64,000 nt of DNA from NCBI GenBank assembly GCA_963755055.1, contig CAVWIS010000047.1, positions 47,011 to 111,010 of the forward strand, written 5' to 3'. Below the pieces are notes generated by a model. It saw only the letters and a program-made list of their open reading frames with translations, was not told where the DNA came from and ran no database searches. Made by a program: the position numbers and the translations under genes. Source of the stretch: AP-16 sp963755055. Lineage in GTDB: Bacteria > Pseudomonadota > Alphaproteobacteria > Rhizobiales > Xanthobacteraceae. Each line of letters starts with the position of its first letter. Position 1 is the stretch's first letter. This document shows, in pieces, positions 55,209 through 64,000 of the stretch.

Positions 55209-56598
55209 CCGCGCTCGTCGCGCTTGCGCGCCGCGACGCTGACCCTCGCGCCGTGCGCTCGGCCAGCATCCCGGCCACCAGGAACGCCATCTCGAGCGCC
55301 TGCGAGCCGTTGAGCCGCGGATCGCAGCGCGTGTGATAGCGCTCGCCCAGCTGGTCCTCGCTGATCGCCTGGGCGCCGCCGACGCATTCGGTCACGTCCT
55401 TGCCGGTCATCTCCACATGGACGCCGCCCGCGTGGGTGCCCTCGGCGCGATGCACCGCGAAGAATGCGCGCAGGTCGTCGAGGATGCGGTCGAAGCGGCG
55501 GGTCTTGTAGCCACTCGCCGAGGTCACGGTGTTGCCGTGCATCGGATCGCAGGCCCAGACGACGATGCGTCCCTCGCGGGTCACGGCGCGCACCAGAGGC
55601 GGCAGCCCGAAACCCACCTGGTCGGCGCCCATGCGCACGATCAGCGTCAACCGCCCCGGCTCGTTGTCGGGGCTCAGCACATCGATCAGCCGCATCAGCT
55701 CGTCCGCCGTCATGGCGGGACCGATCTTCAGGCCGATGGGGTTGCTGATCCCGCGGCAGAACTCGACGTGGGCGCCGTCGAGCTGCCGGGTGCGCTCGCC
55801 GATCCACGGCAGATGGGTCGAGCAATCGTACCAGTCGCCGGTAAGACTGTCGGTGCGGGTGAGCGCCGCCTCGTAGGGCAGCAGCATGGCGTCGTGGCTG
55901 GTGTAGAACTCGGTCTCGCGCAGGGGCGGGGCCGTCTCCGCGGTCAAGCCGCAGGCCGCCATGAAGGCCAGCGCCTCGTCGATGCGCGAGGCCAGCTCCT
56001 CGTAGCGCGCGCCCTGCGGCGAGCCGGCGACGAACGCCAGATTCCACCGATGCACGTGCCGCAGGTCGGCGAACCCGCCCTGCGCCAGCGCGCGCAGCAG
56101 GTTCAAGGTCGCGGCCGACTGGGCGTAGGCGCGCAGCATGCGCGCCGGGTCCGGCACGCGCGCCGCCTCCTCGAACGCAAAATCGTTGACGATGTCGCCG
56201 CGATAGCTCGGCAGCTCCCGTCCGCCGGCGGTCTCGGTCGGCGCCGAGCGCGGCTTGGCGAACTGGCCGGCGATGCGTCCGACCTTCACCACCGGGCAGC
56301 CGGCACCGAATGCCAGCACCACGGCCATCTGCAGGATCACCCGAAACGTGTCGCGGATGGTGTCGGGATGAAGCTCGGCAAAGGATTCCGCGCAGTCCCC
56401 GCCCTGGAGCAGGAAAGCCTCGCCGGCCGCCACCCGGCCGAGCGCCGCCTTGAGGCTGCGGGCTTCGCCGGCGAACACCAGCGGCGGATAGTTTCGCAGC
56501 TGCGCCTCGGCCGCCGCGAGCGCCGCGGGATCGCGATAGTCCGGCATCTGCCGGATCGGCTTTGCCCGCCAGCTGTCTGGTGACCAATCATGCGCCAT
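55201..56598 (-). CDS. Class II DAHP synthase
   Basis: 465-aa plant/Mycobacterium-type 3-deoxy-7-phosphoheptulonate synthase, first step of the shikimate pathway (PEP plus erythrose-4-phosphate). Family marks: LLQGGDCAESFAELH, CSTHLPWIGERTRQLDGAHV, VVWACDPMHGNT and HVEMTGKDVTECVGG. Single-copy housekeeping gene; full length. Confidence 0.95.
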   Translation of the reverse strand: MAHDWSPDSWRAKPIRQMPDYRDPAALAAAEAQLRNYPPLVFAGEARSLKAALGRVAAGEAFLLQGGDCAESFAELHPDTIRDTFRVILQMAVVLAFGAGCPVVKVGRIAGQFAKPRSAPTETAGGRELPSYRGDIVNDFAFEEAARVPDPARMLRAYAQSAATLNLLRALAQGGFADLRHVHRWNLAFVAGSPQGARYEELASRIDEALAFMAACGLTAETAPPLRETEFYTSHDAMLLPYEAALTRTDSLTGDWYDCSTHLPWIGERTRQLDGAHVEFCRGISNPIGLKIGPAMTADELMRLIDVLSPDNEPGRLTLIVRMGADQVGFGLPPLVRAVTREGRIVVWACDPMHGNTVTSASGYKTRRFDRILDDLRAFFAVHRAEGTHAGGVHVEMTGKDVTECVGGAQAISEDQLGERYHTRCDPRLNGSQALEMAFLVAGMLAERTARGSASRRASATSAVS

Positions 56599-56931
56599 GG
56601 CACTGCTCCCCTCTCTGGAAGGCGCTCCGCTGGCGGGATTTCGTGGGGTGGTGCTTGAGACGCGAAAGCCGCCTGGCGGGGCGGCTCCGGTTCTGCGACG
56701 AATGTGCGCGATCCTAGGCCGCCGGGATGTACCAGCGGTACCAAAATCGCGACGTGAGATTTGCGCCGGAGATCGGCTGGATCGTCGTCATGGGGCGCAT
56801 ATTAGCCATGGCGCGGCGGGAAGGCAAGACATGACGGGTCTCAGAGGTGGCGGGTCTCGGGGTGAGTGGCGGCAGGCCCCCAAACTCTCCCGAAGCATGA
56901 TGACTTCGTAATTGCGGCCCCAACAGGCCGC

Positions 56932-57060
56932 GTCGCAGTAATTCCAACCTGGTCGGATCGCCCGACCTCCTCCGTGAGAAGATTGCCGGTCTTGCCGCGA
57001 TCCGTGGCCACCATACCTGCCGACTGTTGATCTCGGCCGAAAAAGTGAGCGATCCCGAGT
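56932..57060 (+). pseudogene. C-terminal remnant of an LLM oxidoreductase
   Basis: One plus frame reads SNLVGSPDLLREKIAGLAAI then RGHHTCRLLISAEKV and stops at 57060. It matches the C-terminal part TANLVGSPDLIREKIAGLAA of the LLM gene at 40768-41772. A frame change just upstream (PQQAASQ resembling SQQVTAN) shows decay. The rest of 56599-57165 shows nothing I can support. Confidence 0.6.
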
Positions 57061-57165
57061 AGCGGATAAGCCGGTTCATCCAGATTGCGCAGTCGCACGA
57101 GGGGTTGAAACCGGTAGTGACTTGTAACGGTGACCAAACCAAAAGTCGGCTCTGGCCTTGGGGTA

Positions 57166-58230
57166 CTATACGTTGATGAATTCGTGATGGTCGTATTCCC
57201 ACTGATCGAAGGTGACGCCGCAAAACGTGAGGCAGTTGGGGTTCCGGTCTCGGATGGGCGTGCCGCCGGTTTGCATCCGCCGCAACAGCAAGTCTTGCTC
57301 CACTTTCCGTAGGCCCAGCCACCAGGAAGGCGCCATGCAGGTGTTTTCGAGGTGCTCGAAGGCCGTCTGGATCGCGAGCGACGAGGAATATTCGAGTTTC
57401 TGGGCTATGAAAGACTTGGCAAATTCCTTGACGATGTTTTGTCCCTTGAACCACAGGAAGGCGAGCGCCGCGTGTCCCTGCGCGCCGAGGATATTGAATG
57501 ACACGCCCTGATAGTGGGTCTTGGCGTTGCCAAGTCTCTGCAACCTCTTGCCGTGGTAATCGTACTCGGGAAGGAAGTTGCCAACGGTCATGATGGTCGG
57601 CATCTTCTTGAAGTGCACTATCAGCGCGCTCGTGCCATCGTGCGTGTCACCGAAGAGTTCCTTCTCGCACAAGGCAAAAGCCCCGCCCAAATCTCGAATG
57701 CCGAGCTGCTCGCCGTATGCATAGTCCCGAAGGAACCTGATCGCCGCCTTGATTTCGGCGGTCCGTGGCTTTTTCTGCGCCTGCGTCTCGATATGGTGCA
57801 GCGTAGAGCGGTGCCCCATGACCTTGCGATATAGCTCGGACGCGACGGCTCGATAGTGCAGAAGGGACAGCTGTATCGGGCTGAACACGAGCGGGTCGTC
57901 CTCGATGGGCGCAAAGAGGTTTTTGTCGTGCTTCGCGCAGAAGCAATTGAGCACGGAGAACTTATTAATGCCGATCTCGCTGGCGGTGAACTGACCGTCG
58001 TTTCGCATGAGGTCAGACGGGCCCGCGCTGACGGCGTACACATGGCCGTCCACGGCAATCTGGCGGAGTTGCGCTCTCGGAATCGTGTGCGCCTGCACGA
58101 TGCGGCGATGGCACGGGTTGGTCGGCGACGCAGCCATGCAAAGCTTCGTCTTGAAGAGTTTCTGCTGGACCTCGGCGTTGGCCCAATATTCGGCAAGGTG
58201 ATGCGGTTCTGGCTTCATCTGTAAATTCAA
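57166..58230 (-). CDS. Hypothetical protein with HNH-like zinc motif
   Basis: 354-aa soluble protein. The N-terminal third has a Cys/His pattern: CMAASPTNPCHRRIVQAHTI, then NCFCAKHDKNLFAPIEDD, the spacing of zinc-bound HNH-like or treble-clef folds. The rest is helical with no known signature. Lower GC than the neighbours. I recall similar unnamed proteins in mobile or defence contexts, but no function is proven. Confidence 0.6.
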   Translation of the reverse strand: MNLQMKPEPHHLAEYWANAEVQQKLFKTKLCMAASPTNPCHRRIVQAHTIPRAQLRQIAVDGHVYAVSAGPSDLMRNDGQFTASEIGINKFSVLNCFCAKHDKNLFAPIEDDPLVFSPIQLSLLHYRAVASELYRKVMGHRSTLHHIETQAQKKPRTAEIKAAIRFLRDYAYGEQLGIRDLGGAFALCEKELFGDTHDGTSALIVHFKKMPTIMTVGNFLPEYDYHGKRLQRLGNAKTHYQGVSFNILGAQGHAALAFLWFKGQNIVKEFAKSFIAQKLEYSSSLAIQTAFEHLENTCMAPSWWLGLRKVEQDLLLRRMQTGGTPIRDRNPNCLTFCGVTFDQWEYDHHEFINV

Positions 58231-58524
58231 TACGCGGCGCTGATTGCAGGTCGTTGATAGGCCGCATCATTCGGAAGAGAGATTGATCAAATGATCGCGT
58301 TTCGCAACGCGTTGTCGAACAAGGCGCCGTCTCCGCCCGAGCCCGCGTCGCGTTCGCATCGCGTGGCCGCGTGTGGACCATCCTTGCGGTGGCTGAAGAA
58401 TACTATTAAGGCCCTATTCAACTGCGCGCATCAGGTGGGGCGGCTGCAACGCCGACAGCACCATCTGGTGGTGTAGCATTCCTAATAGGCGTAGGACCTC
58501 CAGGATTCTCAGGGGCATGGCGGC

Positions 58525-59049
58525 TTACCGGGGCAGGGGGGCTTGCCGGGGCAGGGGGGCTTGCGGGGCAGGGGGGCTTGCCGGGGCATGGGGGCTTGCC
58601 GGCCCAGTTGGCGAGACTGTCGGCGGCGCGCCAACGGTGGGAGGCGGCGTAACGCTTCCTCGGCCGAACAGGTAGCCAATAAAGGCCCCGAGAATAGTCG
58701 TAATCGCGGCCTTGTCCAGGTCGAGGAAGACGCCCAACATGATCAAAGTCGGAAAGAAAAAGATTGTGCCGAGCGTCTGAATTGAAAGCTGGCCCCACAA
58801 ATCGGTAGCCTTGTCCGCCCGTTTATAGAATACCCACAATCCTCCGAAGGTTATGCTTGCGCACGTAATGATAGCGGCCGCGGCTTTTGCGGCCGCGTTG
58901 AACCGGGTGAGATCGGGTGCACTGCTGTTCGGTATGGGCTGCGCGAGTGCAGGAAAGATGAAGTCCAAACCTACTACAAGCGACGCGATCGCTCCCAAGA
59001 AAGTCGCAGCTAAAATCAGAACGCGTGCAACCCTCACAAGCCGTGCCAT
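58525..59049 (-). CDS. Membrane protein with Pro-rich repeat tail
   Basis: 174 aa with four hydrophobic helices (about residues 6-28, 45-65, 80-100 and 105-130) and a C-terminal tail of APASPPAP/APLPR repeats encoded by about four imperfect 17-18-bp units (58530-58600). ATG 59049 chosen; longer frame upstream is unlikely. Function unknown. Confidence 0.55.
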   Translation of the reverse strand: MARLVRVARVLILAATFLGAIASLVVGLDFIFPALAQPIPNSSAPDLTRFNAAAKAAAAIITCASITFGGLWVFYKRADKATDLWGQLSIQTLGTIFFFPTLIMLGVFLDLDKAAITTILGAFIGYLFGRGSVTPPPTVGAPPTVSPTGPASPHAPASPPAPQAPLPRQAPLPR

Positions 59050-59345
59050 TTCTGTCCCTTGCGCACCGGACGACGTCCAGGAAGCAACAATAGGCTGCTT
59101 ATGCAACGGAATGCACTTCCGAAAGTCAAGGGGTAGATCGCGTCTTGCATTCCCAGTATCGCGCCGCGCTTGGAATACATCACTTTGGATAATACGCTAT
59201 CACGACCCATGTTGCCGCCGAGCGCCTGATGCCGGAACGGCGTCAAGCTGGGCATGCGGGAGGTCGGTCGCCGCGCAACTTGCGCGATTGATTTAGTTAG
59301 TTTCTTACAATAGACTCGACCAACATCCCCTGTTCTGGAACGCCT

Positions 59346-59978
59346 GTGGCGCGCACGATTACAACCCCGCAAAAGGCTCTCAGGCTGCTCGCAGTCCTAG
59401 TTAGCGGGTCCGAAAGCCTTGGTACCAAGGGTGTAAGAGGGGAGACCGGCATTTTCCGGGGCGAGACTCGTCTAAACGCACTGATGTTCTGGCTCCGGAA
59501 CCCCGACTACCTCGCCTGGGAACTGCTCGATATGTACGGGGATGGGCGGGACGGCGGCATTCTATCGTTCGTCGAGCGAATGCTTACAGACGAGGAGCCC
59601 GTCCTACGTCGCGACGCGATGCCCAAATGGCGCTTTGGAGCGTACGAGCCGATCGACGACGAGATGGCGATTCTCGCAGTGCATCGCCTTGTCCGGACAG
59701 TGATGAAGCCGGTCGGGTTAAAGAGCGCGGGCAACGATTTTCTCCTCTTCGACGAGACGTATCGATTGGCTGACACGCTTGGCAGCAACCCGGCCTATGG
59801 CTGGTATGCCGAGCGAATGGGAGTGGTGCTCAAAGTGGCTGGAGGACGGTCCGGGTCGGACCTCAAGGATCGACAATACGAGCAGCTTGAGTATTCCTCG
59901 ACACCGAGCAGCGGCCTGATTCCACCCATCACAGAACGGGTCGAAGCCAGACTGCACCGCCTTATGGATGGAGCCTGA
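59346..59978 (+). CDS. Possible middle component of an ABC-three-component system
   Basis: 210-aa helical protein, start GTG 59346. It has a segment GETRLNALMFWLRNPDYLAW typical in pattern of small 'middle component' proteins of ABC-three-component conflict systems, which carry a winged-helix-like core. It is first in a plus-strand operon, 5 bp before the ATPase gene. The family call rests on size, position and pattern, not on a sharp motif. Confidence 0.5.
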   Translation: MARTITTPQKALRLLAVLVSGSESLGTKGVRGETGIFRGETRLNALMFWLRNPDYLAWELLDMYGDGRDGGILSFVERMLTDEEPVLRRDAMPKWRFGAYEPIDDEMAILAVHRLVRTVMKPVGLKSAGNDFLLFDETYRLADTLGSNPAYGWYAERMGVVLKVAGGRSGSDLKDRQYEQLEYSSTPSSGLIPPITERVEARLHRLMDGA

Positions 59979-59983
59979 TCGAC

Positions 59984-61960
59984 GTGGCCAAGCCCAGACG
60001 AAAGCCAACCGAAGGTCCCTGGGCCGATGCTATAGCGGCCGAGGCCGGCCGCGACTTGGCGCTCGTCGAGGAGTTCCTGCTGAAGCATCACCTCGCGCAG
60101 CCTGCTCTCAAACCTATACCGGTGGATATCACCGTCAAGGCGGTGTCCTTTTCCGGGGAGCGCCTGGTCGACGGAGAGCCGCAGGGGTTTAACTTTGAGT
60201 GGCCGGATCTCGGGGCCGGCCTATGGCTCGTCGGGTCGGACCGGAACTCCGCGGGGAAGACCAGTCTCATTGACATCATCAGATGGTTGCTCAGGGGAAC
60301 CCCGCCGAAGACGCTGCCTTCCGACGTGCTGAGTTGGCTTCGGAACGCGTCGCTTGACGTCGAGGTCGGTGGTGTGCTGTACCGCATCAGCGTCGAGTGC
60401 GGGGGTGAATTCCGTGCGGAACTGCTCGATTTCCGAGCGAGCACGGTTGGCACGTCCCGGCTCAAGGTGGATTCGCCATCGCTGTTCGAGGCCGGCATGG
60501 CCGAATTCATGATGGATGCGCTACACCTCGATCCGATTATGGCATGGCGAAAGGGAAACCCCGGCAGTCCGGATGGGCACGCTTTTCCTCACGGCTGGCT
60601 CGCGCTCTTTGGTGCCTTCCATATCGGTACGAGCTATGTCGCGCTCCTTGGGAACGAGGTCGTCGACGGTCTCCAGCCCCGGCTACTGAATATGTTCGCG
60701 GGCTTTCCCCACGCATCGCTCGTGAACCGTATTTCCGTCATTCAGAAGGACGTTGACCAGCGCTCCGACAGCGAACTCCGGGTGGGACAGGCTGTTGCCA
60801 ATCATGCGCGCGCGCGGGCGGAGCGCTTGCGGGTGGAGTTGGAAGAATTGGAGGAGCGGATCACCCGCCTCCGTGACGGGGACGACCTGCTCGAGCGGAT
60901 GAGATCCTCCTCGGATGAGGCGGCCCGGTTCTACGCGGAGCTGCCGGCCGCTCGGAGCCGCCTCTCCGAGCTGCAACTCGCTGCGTCATCGGCGCGAGAC
61001 GCGCATAACGTTGATCGTCTGGCGCTTCAGGATTTCAATGAGGCTGCAGCCGCACACCGCGTCTTCCGTGCGCTAGACCCGAAGTGTTGCCCAAGATGCG
61101 ACCAGGTTCTGGCCGAGGGCCGCCGCGAAAGGGAATTGCGCGAGTTAGCCTGCATGGTTTGTGGCGAGCAGGCCCCACTGGCGGATGAAGGAGCCGCCGA
61201 CGATCGCAAGGCCAGGCTGGCGGAGGCTGTCGAGGCCAGTCGACGCGCGCGTGACCAGGGTGCGTTGGCGGAGTCCGTCGCAGCGAAGGAGGTCAAGCGT
61301 CTGGAGGATCGGCTCTCCGTCTTGGACCAGAGTCTCCGGAACGCGCGGGCGGAGCAGGTTGCCGCCTCCGAAGGAGCGCGGCTCAGGGCCGATCGCGAGA
61401 TTCTCAAGGCGAGGCTGGCTGACGCAGAGGAGGACGCCCCGGGGGCGGCCGCAACACCACCGTCCGACGAGGCCGTGATTGCTGCAGCGTGCGAGAAAGT
61501 CGCGAGAGCACGGCTTGCGGAAGAGCAGCGCGAGGCACTGGCCGAGGTCAGTCAGGAGGTCCAGCGCTTTCTGCACGCCTTTGGGTTCACCGCTGCTGAG
61601 GAGGTTGAGCTCGGCACATCCGGCCGTCTGGAGCTTTACAAGGGCGGCGTCCGTGTCACCTTCACAGGCCTGAGCGAAGGAGAGAAGCTTCGCGCAAAGG
61701 TGGCCGTGGTCCTGTCGCTGATGCTGGTGGCGCAACGTCGTGGGGTCGGCCGGCATCCCGGTCTTCTGTTTCTCGACACGCCAGGGGCACAGGAGCTTCG
61801 GGAGGTCGACCTGGAGGCATTTGCTCGCGGGCTTTCGATTGTGGCGGCAGAGCTGCCAACGCTTCAGGTCTTCATCGCCACAAGGCACGTCAAGGAGTTC
61901 TCTGGCGTAGTGCCGCCGGAGCAATCGAGAGTGGCCGTCGGCGAGGAAATGTTGTGGTAG
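59984..61960 (+). CDS. SMC/Rad50-like ABC ATPase
   Basis: 658-aa ATPase. Walker A is GSDRNSAGKTS (G84-S94), signature GLSEGEKLR (about residue 562), Walker B GLLFLDTPGAQE (about residue 594). The middle has coiled coil interrupted by a zinc ribbon with C369/C372 and C390/C393. This is the layout of conflict-system ATPases rather than transporters. Start GTG 59984. It probably senses DNA or nucleoprotein and gates a nuclease encoded downstream. Confidence 0.85.
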   Translation: MAKPRRKPTEGPWADAIAAEAGRDLALVEEFLLKHHLAQPALKPIPVDITVKAVSFSGERLVDGEPQGFNFEWPDLGAGLWLVGSDRNSAGKTSLIDIIRWLLRGTPPKTLPSDVLSWLRNASLDVEVGGVLYRISVECGGEFRAELLDFRASTVGTSRLKVDSPSLFEAGMAEFMMDALHLDPIMAWRKGNPGSPDGHAFPHGWLALFGAFHIGTSYVALLGNEVVDGLQPRLLNMFAGFPHASLVNRISVIQKDVDQRSDSELRVGQAVANHARARAERLRVELEELEERITRLRDGDDLLERMRSSSDEAARFYAELPAARSRLSELQLAASSARDAHNVDRLALQDFNEAAAAHRVFRALDPKCCPRCDQVLAEGRRERELRELACMVCGEQAPLADEGAADDRKARLAEAVEASRRARDQGALAESVAAKEVKRLEDRLSVLDQSLRNARAEQVAASEGARLRADREILKARLADAEEDAPGAAATPPSDEAVIAAACEKVARARLAEEQREALAEVSQEVQRFLHAFGFTAAEEVELGTSGRLELYKGGVRVTFTGLSEGEKLRAKVAVVLSLMLVAQRRGVGRHPGLLFLDTPGAQELREVDLEAFARGLSIVAAELPTLQVFIATRHVKEFSGVVPPEQSRVAVGEEMLW

Positions 61961-61990
61961 CCAGCTCCGTGCCGCTTCCTGGAGAGTGCC

Positions 61991-63208
61991 TTGTCCGCCT
62001 TAGATGAGGAACTCGCCGCCCTGTTTGACAGGGGCGCCCCTCCGACGCTCGTCGAATTGGGCGGTGTTGCCTTCCTGCAGGGTCGCGAGGACTTGCTGGC
62101 CCGCACCACTCTCATGCCCGAGCTGCTTGCCCTATTGCTAGCGGAGCTGCCGACAGACGCCGACGTTATTCGTCGTTTCGTGCGCACATGTGCTGCCGTG
62201 CCGGTCGGCGGGGATGGTGTCGATCCGGCATCCTACAAGGATGCAATCGACTGTTTGGCGGGTGTGGCACTGCCTGAAGGTCTGGCCGCCGACATACAGG
62301 ATATTTTGTGTTCCCGGGCGGCGGACCCAAGCGAAAATGAGGTTGCGCGCTGGGCGGCGCTTGGCGGCGCACTCCAACTCGCTGTCGACCATCCCGATAC
62401 ACGGCATGATCTCTTGCGCGTGCTCGTCAGGCTGCGTGAGGACGATCATCATTCCGAATTCCTGAGGCGCGCGGCAAAGGTGGCCGGAGTGGCCAACTCG
62501 CATTGGCCGGACGCGGCGCTCTTAAAGGCGCTTGATCGCTTAGCGAGCAATCCTTTCGCCCGGGATGAGGCCTGCTTTGAGCTTGGGATGCATCACCTGC
62601 GCCTCGGTATGGAGGGGTCGACCGCGCGCCATGTTGGTTCAAGCTTTGACGAGGCGCTCGCCTCGTTTCGCGCCGCGTCATCGGCTAGGGAGCATCGCCC
62701 CGACGCAGAGGTGTATCGCGGCGCGCTGTCGGTGCTGATAGGCCTCACCCGCGGCGACGAGCCGGGAGCAATGCGCGAACGCGCGGCTGAGGTTGCCAAG
62801 GCCGTTGCAGTCATGGCGATGTGGGGCCGGCAGACCGAGGCGGTCTGGGGGTGGTTGGGCGCCGGATGGACGGAGGTCGCCCGCTGGCAGGCACTGGTCG
62901 GATGTCTTGCCGACCTGGCGGACGGAATGGCGGCCTTCAGCGATGTCGATCCCGCGCCGGCGATCAAGCTTGGACTGCTCGAGGCGTACGCCGCAAACCG
63001 GGCCGTGCTCGGTCGCGGGCCCGGCGGAGTCGACATCTACATCCAGCCCGTGATCGACAGGCGTCTGGCCCAGCTCGACCGCACCAGGGGAGCGATTGAG
63101 GGGTGGCTTTCCCACGAGATGCGGAGCGCTAGAGAGGCGCCATGGCGCGAGGCCGCCGCGCTCATGCTCTGGAACCTGCGCCGAGGGAGCGATCCACCGG
63201 GAAACTGA
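61991..63208 (+). CDS. Helical scaffold protein of the ATPase operon
   Basis: 405-aa all-helical protein starting at TTG 61991 (GGAGAG upstream). Helical-repeat-like segments such as DEALASFRAASSAREHRPDA and a Trp-rich part suggest a scaffold. No family recognised. It lies 30 bp after the ATPase gene on the same strand. Confidence 0.6.
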   Translation: MSALDEELAALFDRGAPPTLVELGGVAFLQGREDLLARTTLMPELLALLLAELPTDADVIRRFVRTCAAVPVGGDGVDPASYKDAIDCLAGVALPEGLAADIQDILCSRAADPSENEVARWAALGGALQLAVDHPDTRHDLLRVLVRLREDDHHSEFLRRAAKVAGVANSHWPDAALLKALDRLASNPFARDEACFELGMHHLRLGMEGSTARHVGSSFDEALASFRAASSAREHRPDAEVYRGALSVLIGLTRGDEPGAMRERAAEVAKAVAVMAMWGRQTEAVWGWLGAGWTEVARWQALVGCLADLADGMAAFSDVDPAPAIKLGLLEAYAANRAVLGRGPGGVDIYIQPVIDRRLAQLDRTRGAIEGWLSHEMRSAREAPWREAAALMLWNLRRGSDPPGN

Positions 63209-64000
63209 TAGAGGGCGCCGGCATAGCAGGCCCGGCGGACGTCCTCTCCCGGGGCCAATATAACCAGATACCGCCAGACAGGCGCGCCGTTCTGGCCGGT
63301 GTGCTTCGCGATGCGGAGACGGTACGGCTCGGAGGCGTTTCCTGGGCGGTCGAAAATCTGCTGAAGCGCACAATCCCGCGAGTTCGCGCAGGCGGCAGAC
63401 TATGCCGACGAGAGCGCACGTGCAGTGATACATGCTATGCTGTTGAATTTGTTCGTGTTCCTCGAACATTGCATGACGATGACCCGCGGCAACGACCCGG
63501 ACGTGGCCTATTTGTTCGAAGGCGGCGAGCGGAGGCTGCGTGGGAAGCTCATGGCTACCGCAAAGCATCCGGGTCAAAAGGCGGACAGCAGGGACTATCT
63601 CGAGCGGGCCCTCCAATTGCACTGTATGCGCTTCCTCAAAGTTGCCATGTTGTCGGGCAAGATCGAGGAGAGCGACATATCGGGAGGCCGGGCCGACATC
63701 GTGGTCTCGTTGGGCAAGGTATGCCTCGTTGTCGAGGTCAAGCGCGAGGACGACGACGCATCTTTCACTGCGCTCCGATCGGCATATGGTGCACAGGCCA
63801 CGGAGTATTCGAACGTGAACGTGCGGGCGAGTTTCCTCCTGGTCCTAGACAGGACGAGGGATGACGGGACCGCCGGGCATATTGCCGATAAGGTAGACGT
63901 TCAAACAGTGCTCAAGAAGGGCGACAGCGAGCCGAGGCTGTTGGTCATTATCAGCGTTCCTGGAATGCGCAAGCGCCCAAGTGAACTTGTCATGCGCGAG
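63142..64000 (+). CDS. PD-(D/E)XK nuclease-like protein, probable frameshift, runs off window
   Basis: The N-terminal part reads GPADVLSRGQYNQIPPDRRA to VSWAVENLL in one frame (open from ATG 63142, overlapping the previous gene). From 63365 a second frame continues REFAQAADYADESARAVIHA and runs off the window end. One extra A near 63364 would join them. The second part has the nuclease core GGRADIVVSLGKVCLVVEVK (D at about 63694, E-V-K at 63734-63742). It is the likely effector of the operon. The frameshift could be a sequence error or inactivation. Confidence 0.55.

Overview
The window is high-GC DNA from an alphaproteobacterium, most likely a Hyphomicrobiales member of the Bradyrhizobiaceae/Xanthobacteraceae type. 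This rests on the codon usage, several small proteins typical of that group (2.4, 2.8, 16.7 and 42.6 kb), a NepR-like motif and families of long palindromic intergenic repeats. No rRNA, tRNA or CRISPR array was seen. Layout: 0-3.1 kb holds a CNB-patatin lipase and small proteins. 3.2-4.8 kb is a 250-bp MITE-like repeat split by an intact IS481-family insertion sequence. 5.0-10.8 kb is a plus-strand operon for a PLP class III decarboxylase/aminotransferase, a polar amino-acid ABC transporter and an IclR regulator; a convergent SDR gene follows. 12-14.2 kb is an AT-richer patch of poorly known small genes. 14.5-16.9 kb holds a PadR/membrane-protein pair, a SnoaL-like secreted protein and a 58-aa protein. 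17.1-17.9 kb is a gene-free array of repeated modules. From 32.8 kb down to 17.9 kb nearly everything is on the minus strand and tightly packed: IclR, a DUF917 protein, HyuA, a RedY-like protein, an LLM flavin/F420 enzyme, a three-subunit molybdenum hydroxylase, then FO synthase (fbiC), an F420-dependent dehydrogenase, cofE, cofD, cofC and a PPOX F420 enzyme. Divergently, 33.0-41.8 kb carries a complete peptide/nickel-type ABC transporter, a threonine-synthase-like PLP enzyme and two more LLM oxidoreductases. Together these look like one uptake and catabolic locus for an unknown N-containing substrate that carries its own coenzyme F420 supply. Four consecutive genes there (28.07-32.84 kb) contain about eleven single-base frameshifts, so either this block is decaying or the assembly is poor at that spot. 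42-57 kb is a mixed region: a 13-bp minisatellite, small proteins, a Tat-exported bicupin (oxalate decarboxylase family), a frameshifted MOSC protein, a methyltransferase, a DctP plus fused DctQM TRAP transporter, an MHS-family MFS transporter behind a perfect GntR-like palindrome, a frameshifted S41 peptidase and class II DAHP synthase. 57.1-64 kb looks like an accessory island: a zinc-finger/HNH-like orphan, a membrane protein, then a plus-strand operon of a small helical protein, an SMC/Rad50-like ABC ATPase with a zinc ribbon, a helical scaffold protein and a PD-(D/E)XK nuclease-like protein that runs off the window end. That operon resembles ABC-three-component conflict systems and is the best candidate for an undescribed system here.
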